Shown here piece by piece: positions 1 to 8,901 of a DNA stretch of 64,000 nt. This DNA comes from Spirochaetaceae bacterium. GTDB lineage: Bacteria > Spirochaetota > Leptospiria > Leptospirales > Leptonemataceae. The notes under the pieces are model-generated. The model saw nothing but the letters and a program-made list of their open reading frames with translations. It was not told where the DNA came from and made no database searches. Made by a program: the position numbers and the translations under genes. Every line of letters starts with the position of its first letter. Position 1 is the stretch's first letter. The stretch lies in assembly GCA_002730875.1 (NCBI GenBank), contig PCBI01000012.1, positions 1-64,000 on the forward strand, in the 5' to 3' direction.

Positions 1-602
<602 letters not shown>

Positions 603-1259
603 CCGGATTCGTTAGTGAGATCGGGGGATCTTGAGTTCAGGATGAAACTGGATCCGTTGGTCCATACAGGCCCGATCTGAGTAATCACCGGAAAACATCA
701 GGAATTCAACTCCCGGCCAGTCAAGCGCGCGGAAATCTGGCTGTCAATGGGTCTATAGAAGGCTTCGCACAAACCTCTGGTGCACTCCTGATTGAAAGAA
801 GACGCATTCATATTGAAGTTTCTGAAAGAGTAGCAATGAGGGGGGAATCTGGATGTCTTCCAGGGATATCGACAATTCCAGATGGCCTCACGATTTTGTT
901 TCCTGGATTTTTCTGGTCACAGTTCCAGCACACTGATCCCGCCCCACCCCGGCATATCTTGAGTTGTTCCTGTAGCTACGGCCGAAATACTACAACGAAC
1001 TGCGGTTATGAATTGCCCGAGTTTATCGATTGATTCTTTCGACGGCCAGTGGTAGTACTTTGCTAGAATGCTAGCGGTCTAGTAGGTATCTATGCAGAAA
1101 AGTCTTCAGCTCCAGCAAGGCTGCCTTTGGATGGATTCAAACTTGCTTGCCGCTATTGCAGGCCACTTGATTCTTGCGGTGTTATCCGAGAGGTAGTCAG
1201 GCAAACTCGGTAATTCAGATTCTCGGTTCAGGAACGAACCCGGCTAATATGGAAGATTC
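603..1259. other. Intergenic region upstream of gmd, no gene recognised
   Basis: This 657-base stretch has no convincing coding sequence on either strand. A 65-codon ATG frame at 836-1033 lacks a ribosome site and protein-like composition. Small dyads are present: AGATC-GGGG-GATCT at 618-631 just after the preceding stop, and GCTAG-AATG-CTAGC at 1062-1075. No strong sigma-70-like promoter could be placed. A promoter for gmd probably lies in the last 200 bases, but that is inferred from position only. Confidence 0.6.
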
Positions 1260-2285
1260 ATGGCAAAAACAGCATTAATTACAGGTATTTCTGGCCAGGA
1301 TGGCTCCTACCTCGCCGAGCTACTTCTCGAAAAAGGCTATAACGTACACGGTATAGTCCGGCGTGCCAGCCTTTTCAATCGTGAACGAATCGAGCACCTC
1401 CATAGCCATCCCAATATGAAATTGCATTACGGGGATCTCACCGATTCCAGCAATTTGAATCGAATTCTGGAAAAGGTGGAACCCACGGAAATCTACAATC
1501 TGGCCGCACAGTCCCACGTCCAGGTAAGCTTCGAAGTGCCCGAATATACAGCCGAGGCCGATGCCGTGGGGACCCTGCGACTGCTGGATGCCATCAAGGA
1601 CACAGGCCTGAAGGCGCGTTTCTACCAGGCTTCAACATCGGAGCTTTACGGAAAGGTTCAGGAAGTCCCTCAGACTGAGAAAACTCCTTTTTACCCTCGT
1701 AGTCCCTACGCGGTGGCCAAGCTTTACGCTTTCTGGATTGTGGTGAACTATCGCGAATCCTATGGGCTCCATGCCTCCAATGGCATTTTGTTTAATCACG
1801 AGTCCCCGCGACGCGGAGAAAACTTCGTTACACGTAAGATTACTCTGGGTGTGGCGAAGATTCGTGCCGGACTGCAGGAACACATTACCATGGGAAATAT
1901 CGATGCTCGGCGCGACTGGGGCTTTGCTGGCGACTATGTTCGCATGATGTGGATGATGCTTCAGCAGGATCAGCCGGATGACTACGTTGTGGCCACCGGC
2001 GAGATGCACAGCGTTCGCGAATTCATAGAGAAGTCCTTTGCCCTTACCGGGATTGATATCGCCTGGGAAGGCAAAGATGAAAAGGAGAAGGGCATCGATA
2101 AGAAAACCGGCAAGGTAGTGGTCCAGATCGATCCCAAATTCTACAGGCCTGCCGAAGTGGAACAACTGCTGGGTAACCCGGCCAAAGCAAAAGAGAAGCT
2201 AAACTGGGAGCCGGAAGTCAAGTTCGAACAGCTTGTAGAAATGATGGTTCGCGCCGACTGCGAGAAGTTCGGTGTCCCGCTGTAG
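1260..2285 (+). CDS. gmd: GDP-mannose 4,6-dehydratase
   Basis: Converts GDP-D-mannose to GDP-4-keto-6-deoxy-D-mannose, the branch point to GDP-fucose, GDP-rhamnose and GDP-perosamine. The 341-residue product is a typical extended-SDR enzyme. It has the nucleotide-binding GISGQDG at residues 9-15, the ASTSELYG strand with the catalytic Thr near residue 126, and the YxxxK pair Tyr150/Lys154, all matching the Gmd family. ATG at 1260 is preceded by GGAAG. No GDP-fucose synthase, Rmd or Per partner is adjacent, so the final sugar cannot be read from this gene alone. It sits about 4.7 kb before the main operon in the same orientation and is separated from it by unrelated genes. A partner elsewhere in the genome is likely. 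Confidence 0.95.
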   Translation: MAKTALITGISGQDGSYLAELLLEKGYNVHGIVRRASLFNRERIEHLHSHPNMKLHYGDLTDSSNLNRILEKVEPTEIYNLAAQSHVQVSFEVPEYTAEADAVGTLRLLDAIKDTGLKARFYQASTSELYGKVQEVPQTEKTPFYPRSPYAVAKLYAFWIVVNYRESYGLHASNGILFNHESPRRGENFVTRKITLGVAKIRAGLQEHITMGNIDARRDWGFAGDYVRMMWMMLQQDQPDDYVVATGEMHSVREFIEKSFALTGIDIAWEGKDEKEKGIDKKTGKVVVQIDPKFYRPAEVEQLLGNPAKAKEKLNWEPEVKFEQLVEMMVRADCEKFGVPL

Positions 2286-2391
2286 TATTCTATTGTAAGC
2301 CATTACAGCGTTCAGGGAGCTGACTTCGCCTTCTGGAGTTACCCACTGAATTGGATTGACCCCTTGAAATTGTCGGGGATACTCTGTCGAC

Positions 2392-3492
2392 ATGGTAAGC
2401 CATAAGCCTCGAATAAGCGACAGGCAAGTTGCCAGATGGGACCGCGGTTTGGGACGGGTCGCGGGCTATGCTCGGTTCAAGCGGAGAGTCCCCGCGTTCA
2501 TCTCTTTTGCTGCGATAATCCTCTCCCTGGGACTCAGCCAATGCAGCATTCAGCTGCCCTGTGCCTCGGGGGATCCCACCTGTAGTCCGGAGGGGCTTCT
2601 GGCACTTTTCGGAGATAATCGTCCGGCTGCTTTCGTGGTTGGTACGAATCAAGGCCAAATCGCCTATAGCTCGAATCCCGGGGGTGGCTGGCGGGTGATT
2701 TCGTTGGGGAGCAACTATCTGATCACATCCCTTGCCCTTGTGGACGGGCGTGTCTTTGCCCTGGGCGATGATGGTTCAGGAAACGGATTCTTCTTCTCCA
2801 GTAGCGACCTCGAACAATGGGATGGCCCTACCATCATTTCCGGCGAGCCCATTATACACGCAGACAGCGACGGCTCCCAGATATACGCTGTAGGAACAAG
2901 TTCTTCCTTTTATAGAATTCTGGTCGATGGTTCGTTCAACAACCTGGGCAATGCGGATACTACACCTGGTAACATAACGATGCTGGAGTATCAGGATGGC
3001 GTATGGTTCCTTTCTGATTCATCCGGCCCTCCGGATCCGTTTTTCACATTGAGCCCAAGTCCGCTGCCCTTTTCGGTGCCCAGCATTAGTGCTCCTACGG
3101 ACCCAACTACAGACCTGCTTCGAGTAGGAAGCGAATGGATGGCCGTGGGAACTGTGCAGACCTTTGTTACGAATGCCGGTTCCCTGGACGATTGGTCCGT
3201 CTACAACTCCGGCACAACGGAAATCGCCATCTGCGGCGATGGCATATACGGGGCTGCCGCCACCGATACAGGCGATGTTAAAATCACAGTGAATGGTCAA
3301 ACGCTGGGTGCTCCCCAGAGTACCGGTGTAGGGGCGAATCCTCCAGACATTGGCTGCAATTCCTTTTTCATTGTTATCCTGCCCGCCGCGGCGACTGACT
3401 GGAAATACAGTGCAGACGGCGGACTGTCCTGGCCTACCATTCCGAATCCTGTGGGAAGTGGGATTCCGCAGGTGATAGAGTACTTTCCCTGA
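2392..3492 (+). CDS. Putative lipoprotein with propeller-like repeats
   Basis: The 366-residue product has a long basic N-region, then a hydrophobic stretch (about residues 34-48) ending in LSQ-Cys51. This resembles a relaxed spirochaete lipobox and predicts a lipid-anchored exported protein of about 315 mature residues. Gln at -1 is unusual for a lipobox. The mature part has recurring short hydrophobic strands with Gly-Asn/Asp turns and Ser/Trp-rich motifs, such as FSSSDLEQWDG, resembling BNR/sialidase-type or photosystem-stability-type beta-propeller blades. No catalytic residues are evident. The ATG at 2392 gives about 33 residues before the hydrophobic core, so a downstream start, for example TTG at 2449, is possible. 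No functional link to neighbours is seen. Confidence 0.65.
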   Translation: MVSHKPRISDRQVARWDRGLGRVAGYARFKRRVPAFISFAAIILSLGLSQCSIQLPCASGDPTCSPEGLLALFGDNRPAAFVVGTNQGQIAYSSNPGGGWRVISLGSNYLITSLALVDGRVFALGDDGSGNGFFFSSSDLEQWDGPTIISGEPIIHADSDGSQIYAVGTSSSFYRILVDGSFNNLGNADTTPGNITMLEYQDGVWFLSDSSGPPDPFFTLSPSPLPFSVPSISAPTDPTTDLLRVGSEWMAVGTVQTFVTNAGSLDDWSVYNSGTTEIAICGDGIYGAAATDTGDVKITVNGQTLGAPQSTGVGANPPDIGCNSFFIVILPAAATDWKYSADGGLSWPTIPNPVGSGIPQVIEYFP

Positions 3493-3641
3493 TGGATGCT
3501 GGCTCAGGTCTTGATCTTTGCCACGTCCGCTGAATGGTCAAAGCTTCCGACTCTTTGTCCCGAGGCAAAACGCAATAGTCCGGGTCTTTCAAGGATTTCG
3601 GATGGTAAGCCGTACGGGTCCGGTGCGAACTGGCTTTGCTG

Positions 3642-4265
3642 ATGCGCGATGAAGGTACCATAAAGTTCAAGGCGGATTTCGAATTATGCCATCCGTTTTC
3701 CGCACCGGTCGTGACGTCGCTCATCGCAGCACGAAACCGGCTTTTCGATCGCGGACTCATCGGAGTCTATCCAGATGGCATCTCTTTCGGCAACCTGAGC
3801 ATTCGCGCTCACCATCCCGAAGATGCACGACCAGGTTTCTTCATTACGGGAACGCAAACGGGCTACATCCAGCGTCTGGATGAAACCCACATTGCTTTTG
3901 TGGATCGATGCGATATCGCAGCCAATTACCTGCGAAGTACAGGTCCCATCCAGGCTTCCTCCGAGGCCATGACCCACTACATGATTTACAGCGTGGATCC
4001 TGCGATCAATGCAGTGGTGCATGTTCACAGTCCGGTGATGTGGAAATACTGGAAGGATCGGGCGCCTACCACCGGCAGGGACATTCCTTACGGCACCCCT
4101 GAAATGGCAGCGGCGGTGGAAGACCTGGTGCTGGTTCGAAAACCGGAGCAGGCTGCGGGATTTCTGGTCATGGCCGGTCACGAGGATGGCGTGATGAGCT
4201 ACGGCCTGAATCTGGATGTGGCGATGGAGCTGATCCTTGAGAAGGCCGAAGAAGCGGGGGTGTGA
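3642..4265 (+). CDS. Class II aldolase/adducin-family protein
   Basis: A 207-residue single-domain protein of the L-fuculose-phosphate aldolase/ribulose-5-phosphate epimerase fold. Family signatures visible are a Gly-rich segment after DGISFGN, a Glu in the SSEAMTH stretch at the position of the catalytic Glu, the zinc pair HVH in VVHVHSP, and a third His in MAGHEDG. These would form the Zn site used for retro-aldol cleavage or epimerisation of a sugar phosphate. The substrate is not predictable. ATG at 3642 is preferred. A TTG at 3636 would add two residues, and neither has a clear ribosome site. It stands alone, with 140-base and longer gaps on both sides, and is not obviously part of the polysaccharide operon. 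Confidence 0.8.
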   Translation: MRDEGTIKFKADFELCHPFSAPVVTSLIAARNRLFDRGLIGVYPDGISFGNLSIRAHHPEDARPGFFITGTQTGYIQRLDETHIAFVDRCDIAANYLRSTGPIQASSEAMTHYMIYSVDPAINAVVHVHSPVMWKYWKDRAPTTGRDIPYGTPEMAAAVEDLVLVRKPEQAAGFLVMAGHEDGVMSYGLNLDVAMELILEKAEEAGV

Positions 4266-4653
4266 GTGATAATCGAAACTATACAGGTTGGCCGGGGCTG
4301 CCGGGCACCAGATGTCACCAGCGGGCAGCCCGGCTCGAAACACACTCTGTCGATTTGTCAAGAGTAATTGCCTCGAAGTTCGCATTAAGACGCATCACGG
4401 ACTTTAAGGCGAACCCTGTCTTTGGACATCGCAGCGCTGTATGATTGGCTTTCCACCGGGGGGCTGCCCGACGTCTGCCCGACGTCGGAGCGACTCGTCA
4501 TTTTTCTTTTTGACAAAAGGGGAGAAGACGGGCATTCTATAGCTAATACCTCCTCCCAACCTGGAAGAGACGAAACGGAAGATTCACCACCTGACGGATC
4601 AAATCCGGACCAGTTCCTGGGAAGGTGTTGAGAATTCCCTGCTGGACATAGTT
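4266..4653. other. Intergenic region with a GC-rich hairpin and a short tandem repeat
   Basis: No supported gene. A GC-rich inverted repeat follows the aldolase-like gene: GCCGGGGCTGCC at 4291-4302 pairs, with one bulged G, with GGCAGCCCGGC at 4324-4334. There is no T tract after it, so terminator function is uncertain. Two tandem copies of CTGCCCGACGT lie at 4464-4485, overlapping a CCGACGTCGG palindrome. From 4543 onward the frame of the downstream coiled-coil gene is already open without an ATG, GTG or TTG until 4654, so coding may begin upstream of the annotated start. Confidence 0.5.
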
Positions 4654-4983
4654 GTGCAAATCCATTCCTATCAAGATGAACTCAGGAGGACCACCCCTAC
4701 CAATCAGGACATTGCCATTCTTGTCCTGGAAATGAGAAATGGCTTTGCGGCCATGGACAGGCGCTTTGAGGCAATGGACCGTCGTTTCGACGATCTGATT
4801 CACCAAATGGACAAGAGGTTCGAGCAGGTGGACAAGCGCTTCGGGCAAGTCGACAAGCGCTTTGAACAGGTGGAGAAGCGTTTCGAGCAAATGGACAAGA
4901 GATTTAACTTCATTCAATGGCTGTTCGGTACTATCCTCACCTTTCTAAGCGCCATACTTACCTATGGTACCTTCTTTCAGTAA
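4654..4983 (+). CDS. Small coiled-coil protein with C-terminal membrane anchor
   Basis: The 109-residue product starts at GTG 4654. An amphipathic N-terminal part is followed by seven degenerate units of the form (M/V)(D/E)(K/R)RF(E/G/D)Q, each one heptad long, predicting a long parallel coiled coil. The last 20 or so residues (WLFGTILTFLSAILTYG) form a single transmembrane helix, so the coiled coil probably faces one side of the inner membrane. The open frame continues upstream to 4543 with protein-like sequence (LEETKRKIHHL), suggesting a longer native protein with a nonstandard or misread start. Similar small heptad-repeat membrane proteins are widespread and of unknown function. It lies outside the sugar operon. 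Confidence 0.6.
   Translation: MQIHSYQDELRRTTPTNQDIAILVLEMRNGFAAMDRRFEAMDRRFDDLIHQMDKRFEQVDKRFGQVDKRFEQVEKRFEQMDKRFNFIQWLFGTILTFLSAILTYGTFFQ
4753..4911 (+). repeat. Degenerate 21-bp tandem repeat inside the coiled-coil gene
   Basis: Units beginning ATGGAC or GTGGAC recur at 4753, 4774, 4807, 4828, 4849, 4870 and 4891. All are 21 bases except the second, which is 33. Each encodes one coiled-coil heptad. The in-frame unit length means copy-number change would alter rod length without a frameshift. Confidence 0.85.
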
Positions 4984-5177
4984 CCATCCCTTGCCGGGCC
5001 TGTAGTTGAAAAGTCGCCTGGGCTTCTGGTGTCCGGACCGGTTTAATCGGCCTCTACGTCCCAAATCAGGCATAGCAAGGCCCTCCAGGGCCTCCCGGCT
5101 GCCAGAAATCTGTCCACAACTCCATGATTCGCGCTGCGTTCAAATTCTGAACACATGATTGACGGCTCGGGAGGGTC

Positions 5178-5194
5178 TGTTCAGGTGGTGAACA
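5178..5194. promoter_or_regulatory. Candidate operator TGTTCA-N5-TGAACA
   Basis: A perfect 6-base inverted repeat, TGTTCA (5178-5183) and TGAACA (5189-5194), lies about 65 bases upstream of the MarR-type regulator. A further half site, TGAACACA, is at 5148-5155, repeating the right arm of the dyad (5189-5196) 41 bases away, close to four helical turns. A TTGACG that could serve as a -35 box is at 5159-5164, but no good -10 box was found. MarR-family proteins bind such dyads as dimers and often repress themselves. The link to this regulator is inferred from position. Confidence 0.4.
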
Positions 5195-5212
5195 CAGTCT
5201 CGAAATTGGCCT

Positions 5213-5276
5213 GGGACTCACCGGGCGGAGCTGTGTACGGTCTCTCCGAGCGCCCGCGTGGGCGCCATTGAGTCCC
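5213..5276. other. Nested inverted repeats around the regulator start
   Basis: GGGACTCA (5213-5220) is perfectly complementary to TGAGTCCC (5269-5276). Inside it sits a second perfect hairpin, GCGCCC-GCGT-GGCGC-type, at 5250-5265. The outermost GTG candidate start of the regulator (5258) lies within the inner hairpin. If transcribed, this RNA would fold over that start. It may be a leader structure, a weak terminator before the regulator, or evidence that translation begins further down at TTG 5348. Confidence 0.4.
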
Positions 5277-5698
5277 GCCGGGGCACCGAGAGTGGCCCCA
5301 CTTATCATCCTTTCTTCCCTGGACTGCCAGTCCGCGACCCAATAGCCTTGGACCTTCCTGAAGATATCAGCCACAGATTACTTGGTATTCTGGAAAGTGA
5401 GCCGGAAATCTCTCAACGAGAACTGGCCGAACGCCTGGGCATCAGCCTGGGACGGACTAACTTTGTACTGAAAGGCCTCCTGGAAAAAGGATGGGTGAAG
5501 ACGCGAAACTTCAAGAATAGCAAGAACAAATGGGCCTATGCCTATTTTCTCACTCCGGAAGGGATTGTGGAAAAGGGGCGCGTTACTGCGCGATATATCA
5601 AGCGAAAAGTCGAGGAGTATGAGTCCTTGAAGAAAGAAGTGGAGCACCTGAAGAAGGAATACGGGGAGTATTTTGAGGATCCAGATCGCGAGATCTGA
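5258..5698 (+). CDS. MarR-family EPS-associated transcriptional regulator
   Basis: Up to 146 residues. A winged helix-turn-helix spans roughly residues 45-110 ([20 protein letters not shown] as the recognition region, then a wing ending in FLTPEG), followed by a basic coiled-coil tail with [15 protein letters not shown]. This closely matches the MarR-type EPS-associated regulator family found at the head of O-antigen/EPS clusters in spirochaetes and proteobacteria. It probably controls the operon that starts 250 bases downstream. The start is uncertain: GTG 5258 gives a 30-residue N-terminal extension rich in Pro and Gly and lies in a hairpin, whereas TTG 5348 would start just before the conserved domain (LDLPEDIS). 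Neither has a good ribosome site. Confidence 0.85.
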   Translation: MGAIESRRGTESGPTYHPFFPGLPVRDPIALDLPEDISHRLLGILESEPEISQRELAERLGISLGRTNFVLKGLLEKGWVKTRNFKNSKNKWAYAYFLTPEGIVEKGRVTARYIKRKVEEYESLKKEVEHLKKEYGEYFEDPDREI

Positions 5699-5700
5699 AA

Positions 5701-5871
5701 ATGAGAGAACTCTTTCCGTGCGAACTCGCGGGCGCATTGCCGGGCTATCCTGCAACATGGATATCCCGCTGTCCGCGCGGACCTTTCCCGTCCATCTGGC
5801 TAAAGGAAGGTGATTTCATCTTTGACGATGGCGGAAACGGGGTGCCTTTTGGGATAATCCTCACGTCTTAG
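5701..5871 (+). CDS. Possible small ORF (56 aa) in the operon leader
   Basis: An ATG two bases after the regulator stop opens a 56-residue frame ending in TAG at 5869-5871. It includes EGDFIFDDGGNG and two cysteines. It resembles no family I know, and no ribosome site stands out beyond the overlap with the end of the regulator. It fills most of the 250-base gap before the ABC transporter. It could be a leader peptide or chance. The remainder of the gap (5872-5948) shows no clear promoter. Confidence 0.25.
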   Translation: MRELFPCELAGALPGYPATWISRCPRGPFPSIWLKEGDFIFDDGGNGVPFGIILTS

Positions 5872-5948
5872 GCTTTGCGATGCGTAGCGGGCTCAACCCC
5901 CGGGAGCGCGACCAATGGCATTGAAGGCGGGGAATTGCGAAAAGCAAA

Positions 5949-7703
5949 ATGATAAAGCGATTATGGAGTAAATTCAGTAGGCGGAGAAGGTTTCAATTCT
6001 CAATGCTACTTGTACTAATAGTGGTTTCGTCCATTACTGAGATATTCGCAGTAGGGTCGATCATTCCTTTTATTACAATTCTGACAAAACAGAGTGCAGT
6101 TACGGATACTGAGGGATACTCTGTTCTCGCCGGTTTCTTATATGGGATGGGTATCGATCCCTACCGAAATGCCCTTCTGGTGCTGACCGTTCTCTTCCTT
6201 TTCGCCATCGTATTTTCTAGCGCAGTTCGGCTATTGTTGCTCGTGGCTGAAACGAGGCTAGCTTTCGCAGCCGGCAACGACATCAGCGTTGACATGTACA
6301 GGCGTACCCTGTACCAGCCATACGAGGCTCACCTCGTGGCCAATAGTAGCGACGTTGTAAGCGGAGTCTTAATCAAGGCAAAGCGAATGATTGGCGCGGT
6401 GATAATTCCGGTTATTAGGATTGTGAATGCCTTCTTTCTGCTACTTGTTTTCTTCATTTTTTTCATCAATATAGAACCACTTTTCTTCCTTGTAGGCGTC
6501 AGTGTGTTCGGTCTCGTCTATGCTCTGATCGGGCTTTCTTTCAAGAGAAAGCTGCTTCTTGCCGGCGAAATCGAAAATCGTGAGCACAGGCAAGTTATGC
6601 AGGTGTTACAGGAAGGGCTGGGTGGAATTCGCGATGTGATCCTGGACCGTAGTCAGGATTTTCATGTTCGGTTGTTCGCTGATTCTGATCACAAGCTACG
6701 GAGTGCTTCTGCCCAATCAACACTACTTGCCTCTTATCCCAGGTATTTCATTGAGACCCTCGCGATCAGTGCGTTTGCTTTGACTGGATTCTTGATTGCC
6801 CGTAGTGGTCAAGCAATGACCGACTCCCTCCCCTTCCTCGCATCGATTGCAATGGCGGTTCAAAGACTACTTCCCGTATTGCAGACTGCATTTCAAGGCT
6901 GGGCCAATTTAAAGTCCATTTCTCCGATGCTGGCAGACATTCTCAGGTCATTGGAAACTCCCGTGTCCTTTGATTTGGGTGAAGCGAGCGAGCCAATAGC
7001 TCTGCGAGAATCTCTTGCGTTTCACAATGTGAGCTTTCGTTACCAGACATCTGATGTCGCGAACCTTTCCGAAATCAATTTCATAATTAGGAAGGGAGAG
7101 CGGATTGGTGTCGTGGGTGCTACTGGTAGCGGGAAGAGCACTCTCATAGATATTTCCATGGGCTTACTGGAGCCAGCTTCAGGTTCAGTGCTCGTGGACG
7201 GAGTGCCGCTTTCTCGAAGGAATATCGGTTCCTGGCAGAGATCTCTTGCTCATGTGCCCCAGTCTATATTCCTTGCTGATGCCACTATCGCCGAAAATAT
7301 CGCCCTGGGTCAGGCAAAGGAATCTATTGATCAAGATCTCTTGATTCAAGCTGCAAAGCAGGCGCAAATCTACGACCACATTCGATCCCTACCCCAGGGT
7401 TTCGATGCAAGAATAGGCGAACGTGGAGTCCGGATTTCGGGGGGCCAGAGACAAAGAATCGGAATAGCGAGGGCACTGTATAAGAGAGCGGACATCATAA
7501 TACTGGATGAGGCAACAAGCGCCCTTGACAACGATACTGAGAGATCCGTAATGCAATCTGTCGAGAGCATGAGCGAAGACATTACTGTGATAATCGTTGC
7601 CCATAGAATTTCGACCTTGCATCAATGCGACCGAATCATAGAACTGGAGCGAGGTCGGGTGAAACGAATTTGTACCTATCAAGAGTTGTTGAATGGCGGA
7701 TGA
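5949..7703 (+). CDS. ABC transporter, PglK/MsbA-like lipid-linked oligosaccharide flippase
   Basis: A 584-residue half-transporter with an N-terminal six-helix membrane domain (about residues 15-310) fused to an ATPase. ATP site: Walker A GATGSGKST near residue 390, signature SGGQRQR near 497, Walker B IIILDEATSALD near 515, and the switch His in VAHR. The N-terminus (TEIFAVGSIIPFITIL) matches the PglK type, which moves undecaprenyl-PP-linked glycans across the inner membrane. As the first large gene of the operon, and with no Wzx recognised anywhere in the window, it is the best candidate flippase for the glycan made here. A general lipid exporter is the alternative. ATG 5949 is the only sensible start. 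Confidence 0.85.
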   Translation: MIKRLWSKFSRRRRFQFSMLLVLIVVSSITEIFAVGSIIPFITILTKQSAVTDTEGYSVLAGFLYGMGIDPYRNALLVLTVLFLFAIVFSSAVRLLLLVAETRLAFAAGNDISVDMYRRTLYQPYEAHLVANSSDVVSGVLIKAKRMIGAVIIPVIRIVNAFFLLLVFFIFFINIEPLFFLVGVSVFGLVYALIGLSFKRKLLLAGEIENREHRQVMQVLQEGLGGIRDVILDRSQDFHVRLFADSDHKLRSASAQSTLLASYPRYFIETLAISAFALTGFLIARSGQAMTDSLPFLASIAMAVQRLLPVLQTAFQGWANLKSISPMLADILRSLETPVSFDLGEASEPIALRESLAFHNVSFRYQTSDVANLSEINFIIRKGERIGVVGATGSGKSTLIDISMGLLEPASGSVLVDGVPLSRRNIGSWQRSLAHVPQSIFLADATIAENIALGQAKESIDQDLLIQAAKQAQIYDHIRSLPQGFDARIGERGVRISGGQRQRIGIARALYKRADIIILDEATSALDNDTERSVMQSVESMSEDITVIIVAHRISTLHQCDRIIELERGRVKRICTYQELLNGG

Positions 7704-7824
7704 ACGCCTTGCTTCGCTCTATTGCGATGGCAGAGTCCGCTTCCCACTATCTCTCATAGGAGCAAGGGGGGAGCCAGAAATTACTAGATTCGCATTTCTG
7801 GCTGGGCAGGACTATCGGCCATAA
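7693..7824 (+). CDS. Possible small ORF (43 aa) between transporter and GT-B enzyme
   Basis: ATG at 7693 overlaps the last 11 bases of the transporter gene. The frame runs 43 codons to TAA 7822-7824, ending 24 bases before the next gene. It fills a gap that is long for this operon. Composition is unremarkable (RFPLSLIGARGEPEITRF) and no family is recognised. The overlap arrangement resembles genuine neighbours here, but chance cannot be excluded. Confidence 0.25.
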   Translation: MADERLASLYCDGRVRFPLSLIGARGEPEITRFAFLAGQDYRP

Positions 7825-7848
7825 TCCGGGCCAGCCGTGGGCCAAAAA

Positions 7849-8901
7849 ATGCCAACTGAAGTGTCTTTTGTCATTTGTAATAATGGCTTTGGTCATGCAA
7901 AGCGGGTAGCCCTCGTTGTTCCATGCTTGGCAGATTTTGGCGTTCGAAACTTCCGCTTCCTGAGCGGACCTGGTCAGATTGAGTATCTGCAGCGCGCGCT
8001 GGCAGACAAGATGGCTCCGGCTGAAGTCAGACTTGATTTCTCTTCAGACCCATTTCGTGGGGTCTCCACCCCAAACGAGGATTACCCCGCGTCGGGACGT
8101 TGGATGGAGGGTGCAATTGACTGGCTCAATAGTGCGAAGGGCGTGGTGGTTTCCGACAACTACCCGAGCGTCTTGTCTGTTCGGCGCTGCATACTAATGG
8201 GCTCTTTTCTTTGGTCGGAAGTCTTTGTGGATTCAAAGAAGCCCTCCTGGAGAGAGCAAGCACTCCGCGAATCAGCAATGCTTAGGGAGCGAAAGCCATC
8301 GATGATCGGGGTGCAGGAGATGGCGATGCCTCAAGTGCGCCTGAGCACTCGATTCTTTCCGTGTCCCTGGTTCGGCCAGCCTTCGGAGGATAGGGCTGCT
8401 GGTTTTTACGAGAGAAGCGGAATACTGCTTTCGTCGGGGGCCGGATTTACTAATCGAGATTTCCTTTGTGATCTGTTTTGCGAGCTCTCGGCGCGCGAGG
8501 TTGGCCCCCTCTATGTCGACGGTGGGCTTCAAAGAGCACTTGAGTCCAGGGGGGTCACGAATTCAGCGTTGTTTGACTTTAAACCCGAGAGCTTCTCGGC
8601 TCTGCGGTTGATTGTGGGGCGTCCTGGAATGGGCCTCTTGAGCGATTGTGTGATGCACGGAGTGCCCCTGGTTGCAACTGGTCTAATAAATGAATCAGAA
8701 ATGCTCCACAACGCCGCCCAAATGAACCTACTGGGAATTGGTATCTATGTGACGGATCCTAAAAAAAGCATCGAAACGATCGAGAAGGCCGGGCAGGATT
8801 CATTTGTTTGGCAAGGTATGCATACCGCTCTTATGCAGCGTCCATTGGGCGGCGAAAAATTTGCTGCAGAAAGGATTCTAGAAGATGACTCAGAAAATTG
8901 A
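7849..8901 (+). CDS. GT-B-fold enzyme, MurG/PseG-like
   Basis: A 350-residue protein with an N-terminal NNGFGHAKR motif (Gly13, His16), equivalent to the GxGH loop of MurG, family-28 glycosyltransferases and PseG. The C-terminal nucleotide-binding half carries GRPGMGLLSDCVMHGVPLVATG. It either transfers a sugar from a nucleotide donor or, as PseG does, hydrolyses a UDP-sugar to feed a nonulosonate synthase. The neighbouring NeuB-like gene at 12353 makes the second role attractive, since no other hydrolase or 2-epimerase lies in module A. ATG 7849 is preferred over GTG 7837 because the conserved strand begins MPTEVSFVICNN. The 3' end overlaps the next gene by 17 bases. Confidence 0.7.
   Translation: MPTEVSFVICNNGFGHAKRVALVVPCLADFGVRNFRFLSGPGQIEYLQRALADKMAPAEVRLDFSSDPFRGVSTPNEDYPASGRWMEGAIDWLNSAKGVVVSDNYPSVLSVRRCILMGSFLWSEVFVDSKKPSWREQALRESAMLRERKPSMIGVQEMAMPQVRLSTRFFPCPWFGQPSEDRAAGFYERSGILLSSGAGFTNRDFLCDLFCELSAREVGPLYVDGGLQRALESRGVTNSALFDFKPESFSALRLIVGRPGMGLLSDCVMHGVPLVATGLINESEMLHNAAQMNLLGIGIYVTDPKKSIETIEKAGQDSFVWQGMHTALMQRPLGGEKFAAERILEDDSEN

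Noticed and set aside
836..1033. 65-codon ATG frame upstream of gmd
   Set aside because: No ribosome site, low-complexity unlikely protein composition, and no relation to neighbours; judged chance.
3684..4385. 233-codon frame on the - strand opposite the aldolase-like gene
   Set aside because: Antisense shadow of a gene with clear family motifs on the + strand; the antisense product looks random.
5872..5948. Possible JUMPstart/ops element before the operon
   Set aside because: A GCGTAGCGGG stretch is vaguely similar, but the GGCGGTAG core is absent, so no ops call was made.
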